Source of the DNA: an uncultured Collinsella sp.
Lineage (GTDB): Bacteria > Actinomycetota > Coriobacteriia > Coriobacteriales > Coriobacteriaceae
Reading direction: 5' to 3'
DNA length: 19,642 nt
Assembly (NCBI GenBank): GCA_902490445.1
Contig: CABUDZ010000031.1
Location: 1 to 19,642 of the forward strand
The translations under genes and the position numbers were made by a program. The stretch's first letter is position 1. Every line of letters starts with the position of its first letter. Below, one piece after another: positions 14,326 through 19,642 of the stretch. The notes beneath the pieces were generated by a model. It was not told where the DNA came from and did not search any database. It saw only the letters and a program-made list of their open reading frames with translations.

Positions 14326-15246
14326 CTATTCGCCGCGGGGATGGGCTTGAGCCACGGCCCGCTTAAGCCGATCGGGCGTGAGATGCGTGTAGATCTGCGT
14401 CGTGGACAGGCTCGCATGACCCAACAGCTCTTGAACCGAGCGCAGGTCCGCACCGCCCTCGAGCAAGTCGGTCGCAAAGGTATGGCGCATCGCATGCGGG
14501 GCGATGTCGGCCGGAATGCCGGCGAGCGTCGCCAGCGTATGGAACCGCCGCCTGAGCATGGCAGCGCTCATGCGATTGCCGCGCGCCGATATAAGCAGCG
14601 GATGCGGCCCGGTAGCGGGGTCACGGCGCTTTGCCCGAGCGAGCAACTCCGGCCTCCCCTCCTCAATATAGAGACGCGTCGCCTCGAGCGCACGACGATA
14701 CAGAGGGACGATACGTTCCTTGCTCCCCTTGCCCCATAGGCGCAGCGTGCGTTCGGACCAAGCGATGGACTCCACATTGAGTGCTGCGAGCTCAGAGATA
14801 CGAGCACCCGAGGCATAGAGCAGCTCGAGCATCGCCGCATCGCGCAGTCCCGCGGGAGTTGAGGTATCGGGGGCTTTGAGGAGCGCCTCCACTTGTTGGT
14901 TCGTCAGCACACCGGGCAGATCGCGCGGGAGCTTGGGCGATGAAATTGCCGAGACCGCATCGCCCTCCACGACCCCCTCGGCAGCCATCCATCGATAGAG
15001 CGATCGGATAGCCGACAGATGCGCCGCAAGCGTTCGGGGAGCAACCTGCTCACGCGAAAGCTCGGCAAGATAGCGACGAATGGTGCGCACGTCGGCAGCG
15101 AAAGCATCGATATCCTCGCGCTCGCACCAGGCAGCAAAGCGTTCCAGCCTCGAGCCATAGGCCGTCACCGTGTTGGGTGAAAGTCCCTCGACACGTGCGA
15201 TATAGGCGATAAACGAGTCGACGGCGTCGTACAGGTCAAAGGCTAT
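14326..15246 (-). CDS. xerC: Tyrosine recombinase XerC-like, with a non-standard start
   Basis: XerC/XerD recombinases resolve chromosome dimers at dif during division. All six catalytic residues are present. Counted from the ATA at 15246 they are Arg149 (SGARISE), Lys173 (GKGSK), His251 and Arg254 (HAMRH), His277 (LLGHAS) and Tyr286 (TQIYTHL), close to XerD numbering (148, 172, 244, 247, 270, 279). The first ordinary start, GTG at 15168, would remove 26 residues of the core-binding domain (SFIAYIARVEGLSPNTVTAYG). The only upstream candidates are ATA at 15246, whose ATAG overlaps the trmFO stop and lies 9 bases after GGAGG, and CTG at 15234. The total is 306 residues from the ATA. The trmFO-xerC order favours the name XerC over XerD. 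The stop is TAG at 14326. Confidence 0.87.
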   Translation of the reverse strand: MAFDLYDAVDSFIAYIARVEGLSPNTVTAYGSRLERFAAWCEREDIDAFAADVRTIRRYLAELSREQVAPRTLAAHLSAIRSLYRWMAAEGVVEGDAVSAISSPKLPRDLPGVLTNQQVEALLKAPDTSTPAGLRDAAMLELLYASGARISELAALNVESIAWSERTLRLWGKGSKERIVPLYRRALEATRLYIEEGRPELLARAKRRDPATGPHPLLISARGNRMSAAMLRRRFHTLATLAGIPADIAPHAMRHTFATDLLEGGADLRSVQELLGHASLSTTQIYTHLTPDRLKRAVAQAHPRGE

Positions 15247-16580
15247 GACCGGTCGCCTCCAAACAGATCGGGGCGAGTTGCCAGATAGGCATCAAGAGCC
15301 TCGAGCGCACGGTCCGCATAGGCCTGGTAGCGGTCGCGCTTACTGCGGCGCATGCCGTCCTCGAGCGGCGGCACCAAGCCAAAGTTGACGTGCATGGGCT
15401 GATAGCCCACCGTTGCCGGATCGGTCGCATAGCCCACGAGCGCGCCCAGGGCGCCCACGCGCGGCAGCTCGACGCCCGTGGCACCGATAGCCTCGGCATA
15501 GGTGTTGAGCGCCGCGAGCAGACCGGTCGCCACGGCCTCCATATAGCCCTCGGTGCCGGTGATCTGACCGGCCAGGCGCACGCCGGTACCGGGCACGGCA
15601 AAGGTGCCATCGAGCACGTGCGGGGCGTCGACAAAGGTATTGCGGTGCATGACACCGTAGCGGAAGAACTCGGCGTTCTCCAGACCCGGCACCATATGGA
15701 AGACGCGCTTCTGCTCGCCAAAGGTCAGGTTGGTCTGGAAGCCCACCAGGTTATAGGCGGTCTTCTCCTTGTTCTCGGCACGCAGTTGAATCGCCGCCCA
15801 GGGGCGACGTCCGGTACGCGGATCGGTGAGGCCGACGGGCTTCATGGCGCCAAAGCGAATGGCGTCCTTGCCGGTGCGCGCAACCTCCTCGGCAGGCTGG
15901 CATGCCTGGAACAGATCGCCGCCCTCAAAGTCCTTGAGCACCACGCGATCGGCCGTGGTAAGAGCCTCGATAAAGGCCTCGTACTCCTCCTTATTGAGTG
16001 GAGCGTTGAGATAGTCGCCGCTCCCCTGTTCCTCGTAGCGCGACTGCGAGAACAGCACGTCCATATCGAGCGTGGAGGCATCGACGATCGGCGCCGCGGC
16101 ATCGAAGAACGCAAGGGCGTCGCCACCGACGAGCTTCATGACCTCTTCGCTCAGCGCCGGCGAGCACAAGGGGCCAGCGGCAATGACCACGTGACCTTCG
16201 GGAATCTGCGTGACCTCGCCGTGAATGATCTCGATATTGGGACGGGCGGCAACCTCGGCCTCGACAAACTCGGAAAACTTGACGCGGTCGACCGCCAAGG
16301 CGCCACCGGCGGGAACAGCCGCGCGATGGGCGCAATCGAGCAGGACTGAACCCATGCGCTCAAGCTCGGCCTTCAGCAATCCAGCCGCGGAATCCGGACG
16401 GGTCGACTTAAACGAATTGGAACAGACGAGCTCTGCCAGGTGATCGGTATGGTGGGCCGGGGAGCTCACCTGGGGGCGCATCTCGCACAGCTTTACGGAA
16501 AACCCGCGATCTGCAAGCTGAATCGCGCACTCCGAACCCGCCAGACCGCCACCGATAACCGTCACCTGATCAAACAGCAT
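15243..16580 (-). CDS. trmFO: tRNA (uracil-54-C5)-methyltransferase, folate/FAD type
   Basis: TrmFO (formerly Gid) makes m5U54 in the T-loop of tRNA using methylenetetrahydrofolate and FADH2. The 445 residues begin with the FAD-binding VIGGGLAGSE (8-17). Cys53 (LVCSNSF) and Cys227 (FQACQPAE) correspond to the functional Cys53 and Cys226 of the B. subtilis enzyme. Late motifs include GALGALVGY and PMHVNFGLVPPL. A TTG two codons earlier (16586) is open, but ATG at 16580 has AAAGGTG seven bases upstream. It follows dprA by 14 bases. Its stop TAG at 15243-15245 lies within the proposed xerC start. Confidence 0.97.
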   Translation of the reverse strand: MLFDQVTVIGGGLAGSECAIQLADRGFSVKLCEMRPQVSSPAHHTDHLAELVCSNSFKSTRPDSAAGLLKAELERMGSVLLDCAHRAAVPAGGALAVDRVKFSEFVEAEVAARPNIEIIHGEVTQIPEGHVVIAAGPLCSPALSEEVMKLVGGDALAFFDAAAPIVDASTLDMDVLFSQSRYEEQGSGDYLNAPLNKEEYEAFIEALTTADRVVLKDFEGGDLFQACQPAEEVARTGKDAIRFGAMKPVGLTDPRTGRRPWAAIQLRAENKEKTAYNLVGFQTNLTFGEQKRVFHMVPGLENAEFFRYGVMHRNTFVDAPHVLDGTFAVPGTGVRLAGQITGTEGYMEAVATGLLAALNTYAEAIGATGVELPRVGALGALVGYATDPATVGYQPMHVNFGLVPPLEDGMRRSKRDRYQAYADRALEALDAYLATRPDLFGGDRS

Positions 16581-16594
16581 CTGCAAACACCTTT

Positions 16595-17530
16595 CTAATT
16601 GACATGTTTTCCATTGTGACCGAAGGGTGTCTGAGCGTGAAGGGCAAACTTGGAGGGCGCATACCTTCCATCCATCATGCGCTCGATAAGACCCTCGAGC
16701 TCAAGCGAACCCAGGAGTTTGAGTACGCCGACGGCATCGAGCGAGACGAGCGCCGCGATGTCGTCGACCCTGAGCGGAGAGGCGATGAGCGCATGCATCA
16801 CGGTCTGCTGTGTTTGATCCAGGTCGGCAATGCCGGGAGCATCGGGACGCGAGTAGCGCAGGGTGCCGTAGATGCGTGAAATAGCCATCTCGATAGATTC
16901 CTCGTCGATGATGCAGCAGGCACCGTTCGCAATGAGGTAATTCGTGCCACGCGACTCGGGCGATAGGATCGACCCTGGCACGGCAAGAAGTTCTCGCCCC
17001 AAATCCATAGCAGCCTCGGCTGTAGAAAACGTCCCGGAAGGCATACCCGCCTCGGATACAAAGAGGGCTTGCGACAGGGCCGCGATCACGCGATTGCGGC
17101 GCGGAAAGGCAAACTTGCGCGGACCCATGCCCCACGGAGAGATCGACACGACCGCGCCACCCGTATCGAGCGTTCGCATAATAAGCCCCGCGCTCGAACG
17201 CGGGTAGACCACGTCGGCGCCCGTCCCCAGCACCACGACGTGTTTACCGCCAGCGTTGACCGCAGCCCAACCCGAGGCCTGGTCACAACCGACCGCGCCG
17301 CCCGAGACTACCGTCACTCCCGCCTCGACCGCCACCTTTGACGCAAGCTCTGCCACGGCAAGACCATACGGCGAGGCCTTGCGCGCGCCGATGATGGAGA
17401 GCGCGGGCGTCGAAAGCACCTCGGGGTTGCCGCGCACATAGAGCGTCTGGGGTACATCAGAAAGCTCCAAAACGGTCTCGGGATACAACGTATCACCTGG
17501 ATGCAGCTCGAAGGTCCCCTCGGCCATCAT
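16595..17530 (-). CDS. dprA: DNA-processing protein DprA
   Basis: DprA binds incoming single-stranded DNA and loads RecA during natural transformation. The 311-residue protein has the extended Rossmann fold: GARKASPYG (48-56), SGGAVGCDQASG (77-88), a conserved glycine stretch in VVVLGTGADVVYP, and FPRRNRVIAALS (142-153), ending in AVPGS and GTNYLIANGA. A C-terminal winged-helix region follows at about 230-295. Some positions depart from the usual pattern, for example SGTFSTAEAA where SGALITA is typical, and there is no room for a full N-terminal SAM-like domain. The ATG at 17530 overlaps the comM stop in the classic ATGA arrangement, with GGAGG five to six bases before. The frame stays open further upstream inside comM, but that part is only shadow. 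Confidence 0.93.
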   Translation of the reverse strand: MMAEGTFELHPGDTLYPETVLELSDVPQTLYVRGNPEVLSTPALSIIGARKASPYGLAVAELASKVAVEAGVTVVSGGAVGCDQASGWAAVNAGGKHVVVLGTGADVVYPRSSAGLIMRTLDTGGAVVSISPWGMGPRKFAFPRRNRVIAALSQALFVSEAGMPSGTFSTAEAAMDLGRELLAVPGSILSPESRGTNYLIANGACCIIDEESIEMAISRIYGTLRYSRPDAPGIADLDQTQQTVMHALIASPLRVDDIAALVSLDAVGVLKLLGSLELEGLIERMMDGRYAPSKFALHAQTPFGHNGKHVN

Positions 17531-19050
17531 TGGTCCCTCCTTCCCTGGTACATCGCCGCCTCGAGCACGTGGTCCTGCGTCACATGCTCGCTCTCGGCGA
17601 CGTCGGCGATTGTACGCGCGATACGCACCAGGCGCACGATACCGCGGCCCGTGAGATGTGTGCGCTTCGACAGGCCGAGTACGCACTTCTCCGCCGCATC
17701 ATCGAGCTCAAAGGTCGAAACGACGCCGTCAATGGACCGCGTCTCGTCATCCTCGGCCTCGGCATCCGCATCGTCCATACGGGATTCGCGCCAAGCGCGA
17801 AAAGCGCGACCGCGCACAACGTAGTCACGTAACTCGACCGACGACATACCCTCCGCACCCTCGATAATCACTTGAGGGTCGGGACAGGTCACATCGATCA
17901 TCATGTCGATACGGTCGGCCAAAGGACCGCGCAGTTTAGACCGATAGCGCTCGACCATCGCCGCCGAGCAGCGACACGGTACCTCACGATCGCCCAAAAA
18001 GCCGCAGGGGCAGGGATTGCTCGCAGCCAGCAGCTGAAAGCGCGACGGGAAGGTAAAAGCCCCGTCGACGCGTACGATCCTCACATAGCCGCGTTCGATG
18101 GGCTGACGCAGCGTCTGCAGCACACCCGTGGGAAACTCGGCAAGCTCGTCCAAAAAGAGCACGCCGCCATGAGCAAGGCTGATCTCACCCGGGTGCACCG
18201 GGCGCCCACCGCCGATAAGACCTGCGGTCGAAATACTGTGATGGGGGCTGCGGAAGGGCCGGTGCCCCGCCAACAAGCCATCAATGTTCTCACCCAAAAC
18301 CGAATGGATGCACAGCGCCTCCTGTTGATCCTCAACGGAAAGCTCGGGCAGGATGCCGGTCATACGACGCGCGAGCATCGTCTTGCCCGATCCCGGGGAC
18401 CCGATCATGAGCAAGCCGAGTTCTCCTGCCGCCGCAAGCGCCATGCCGCGCTTGGCGACCTCCTGCCCCAGTACGTCGGCATAGTCGAGCTCGGGCTCAA
18501 AGGTCGCCTCGAGCACCTCAGAATCCAAGTAGTGCCGCGCGGCATCGCCCATGCCATGGGCAAGCTGAGACAAATGATCGATGAATCCACAATCCACGCC
18601 CGCGAGTGGCACATGCTGGTCTGACCTGCCGGCGATAAAAGACAGCCCCATGTCGCGAGCCAGCAGCTGAAACGCCACCTCGCCCTTGACGGGAAGCACC
18701 GTACCGTCCAAGCCGAGCTCGCCGGCGATAAGGCAGCGATCGAGGTTGTCACGGGGAATCTGCCCATCGGCCGCCAGAACCGCGATGGCGATGGGCAGAT
18801 CAAAGCCGCTACCGGTCTTGCGAATATCGCCGGGCGCCAGATTGACCGTAATGCCCGAGCGCGGAATCTCGAACCCGGCGGAGCGCATCGCGCAGCGAAT
18901 ACGACCGCGTGACTCCATCACCTCCATACTCGGAATGCCGAGCATCTGAATGCCCGGAACGCCGCCGGCAAGCGAGACCTCGACCGTGACGTGAATCGCC
19001 TCGACGCCACGGATGCAGGCCGCGTGAACGGCAAACGTCTCGAACGCCAT
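17527..19050 (-). CDS. comM: ComM-like AAA+ ATPase (Mg-chelatase subunit ChlI family)
   Basis: ComM (YifB) is a hexameric helicase that drives branch migration during integration of transforming DNA. With start at 19050 it has 507 residues, against 506 in E. coli. The N-terminal Lon-protease-like fold (about 5-180) is followed by the AAA+ module with Walker A GSPGSGKT (217-224), Walker B GGVLFLDE (295-302), SNPCPCGF (344-351) with further cysteines at 359 and 361, and an arginine-finger region near 380. The C-terminal domain contains an acidic stretch at 425-440 rich in Asp and Glu. ATG at 19050 overlaps the yraN stop (TGATG). It sits directly before dprA, supporting a role in DNA uptake or recombination. 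It is unrelated to real magnesium chelation. Confidence 0.94.
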   Translation of the reverse strand: MAFETFAVHAACIRGVEAIHVTVEVSLAGGVPGIQMLGIPSMEVMESRGRIRCAMRSAGFEIPRSGITVNLAPGDIRKTGSGFDLPIAIAVLAADGQIPRDNLDRCLIAGELGLDGTVLPVKGEVAFQLLARDMGLSFIAGRSDQHVPLAGVDCGFIDHLSQLAHGMGDAARHYLDSEVLEATFEPELDYADVLGQEVAKRGMALAAAGELGLLMIGSPGSGKTMLARRMTGILPELSVEDQQEALCIHSVLGENIDGLLAGHRPFRSPHHSISTAGLIGGGRPVHPGEISLAHGGVLFLDELAEFPTGVLQTLRQPIERGYVRIVRVDGAFTFPSRFQLLAASNPCPCGFLGDREVPCRCSAAMVERYRSKLRGPLADRIDMMIDVTCPDPQVIIEGAEGMSSVELRDYVVRGRAFRAWRESRMDDADAEAEDDETRSIDGVVSTFELDDAAEKCVLGLSKRTHLTGRGIVRLVRIARTIADVAESEHVTQDHVLEAAMYQGRRDQ

Positions 19051-19535
19051 CACGACACCTGCCAATCGAACGCGTTGTACTGATGCTCGATCTCGGCGAT
19101 ATGCCCGCCGCGAATGGTGACACCCACGGCATCGAAGCGAATCGCCTTGAGCGGATAATGTTCCATGAGATAGCAACTTGCGATGCGGCGATAGCGGCGT
19201 TGCTTTCGGGCGTCCACAGCCTCCTCGGGAAAGACCCGCGTGCTGCAATCCAGCGCAACGCGTCTGGTCTTGACCTCGGCCATCACCACGACATCGTCGA
19301 GCTCATCGAGCAGCACCAGATCGGCCTCGCCCTCGGAGCAACGATAACCCTGCTCCAGCAAGGTGTAGCCGCGCTCGTTAAAGTAGTCGATGGTGATCAG
19401 CTCGCCCAGCATGCCCAGCTCGCGGGGACTGAGCCCCTTGATAAACTCAGGCGTCATCGCCCCGCAGTCGAGCTCACCGTTTTCCCAACGCTCCTTGAGC
19501 TGCTGCGTCTTGCTCTTTTTGCTTGCGGCACCCAT
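19050..19535 (-). CDS. yraN: YraN family (UPF0102) putative nuclease-fold protein
   Basis: YraN proteins have a Holliday-junction-resolvase-like PD-(D/E)XK fold, but their biochemical role is poorly known. The core here spans about 40-155: ELGMLGE (Glu44), GEADLVLL (Glu70, Asp72) and AEVKTRR (Glu87, Lys89), which together form the expected active-site set. At 161 residues it is longer than the usual 115-130, because of a soluble N-terminal extension of about 40 residues that begins with a Lys-rich stretch. ATG at 19535 follows AAAGGAG; an open frame continues upstream but leaves the family. It overlaps comM by one base, the usual yraN-comM-dprA order, so it likely takes part in DNA processing. 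Confidence 0.92.
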   Translation of the reverse strand: MGAASKKSKTQQLKERWENGELDCGAMTPEFIKGLSPRELGMLGELITIDYFNERGYTLLEQGYRCSEGEADLVLLDELDDVVVMAEVKTRRVALDCSTRVFPEEAVDARKQRRYRRIASCYLMEHYPLKAIRFDAVGVTIRGGHIAEIEHQYNAFDWQVS

Positions 19536-19547
19536 GGGGTCTCCTTT

Positions 19548-19593
19548 CCCGCACGCTGCATTGCCCCGATGATGAGGGCACCTTTCGTGCGGG
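19548..19593 (-). other. Inverted repeat in the leader of yraN
   Basis: A perfect 8-bp inverted repeat, CCCGCACG (19548-19555) and CGTGCGGG (19586-19593), encloses a smaller 5-bp stem (TGCCC 19562-19566, GGGCA 19576-19580). On the minus-strand RNA the outer stem ends just before the AAAGGAGA site of yraN. It could shape translation, or be a processing or regulatory site. No T run follows, so it is not a terminator. No convincing promoter is visible between it and the window edge, and the operon may begin further upstream. Confidence 0.45.
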
Positions 19594-19642
19594 TAAGTAC
19601 CGGAAGCTACCCAAAAGCTGACCAAATGCCGTCAAAAAACGG

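Noticed and set aside
16586..19625. Longer starts for yraN, comM, dprA and trmFO
   Set aside because: The frames stay open upstream, but the extra residues overlap neighbouring genes or leave the family, and the downstream ATGs have better ribosome binding sites and give typical lengths.

Overview
The window is a high-GC, mostly minus-strand stretch of conserved housekeeping genes. Gene order, GC-rich C-ending codons and anaerobic fermentation via AdhE suggest a gut actinobacterium of class Coriobacteriia, most likely Collinsella or a close relative. This assignment is by recognition only; no search was run. No rRNA, tRNA, CRISPR array or intact mobile element is visible.

Layout. (1) Positions 1-300 are an AT-rich intergenic region with short repeats, a tandem operator-like pair and an extended -10 promoter for adhE. 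(2) The plus strand carries adhE (bifunctional aldehyde/alcohol dehydrogenase) and, 88 bases later, a small APH-fold phosphotransferase. A strong hairpin lies between them and a terminator after them. (3) The rest is on the minus strand. Read in the direction of transcription it has three parts. The first is yraN-comM-dprA-trmFO-xerC (19535 down to 14326), tightly overlapping genes for DNA processing and tRNA modification. The second is rpsB-tsf (14106 down to 12463), with its own consensus-like promoter, a leader of about 135 nt and a terminator. The third is pyrH-frr-uppS-cdsA-dxr-rseP-ispG-proS (12345 down to 3979), a packed eight-gene operon with its own promoter and a U-tailed terminator facing the plus-strand terminator of the kinase.

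How the genes work together. rpsB, tsf, frr and proS serve translation. pyrH supplies UDP and, downstream, CTP, which CdsA uses to make CDP-diacylglycerol. dxr and ispG are two steps of the MEP isoprenoid pathway, and UppS turns its products into the undecaprenyl carrier for the cell wall. RseP is a site-2 membrane protease. comM, dprA and probably yraN handle single-stranded or recombining DNA, as in natural transformation. XerC resolves chromosome dimers, and TrmFO makes m5U54 in tRNA.

Less ordinary points: (a) the RseP homologue carries an extra cytosolic segment of about 110 residues with a winged-helix-like stretch between its active-site helix and its second membrane segment; (b) xerC has no ATG/GTG/TTG start that gives a complete protein, and family numbering points to an AUA (or CUG) start overlapping the trmFO stop; (c) three promoters share the extended -10 TGYTATCAT; (d) adhE has two tandem TTGAARCGTTTYAG boxes upstream; (e) the rpsB and yraN leaders can fold. 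I see no convincing new multi-gene defence or biosynthetic system here. The RseP insertion and the AdhE-linked kinase are the best leads.
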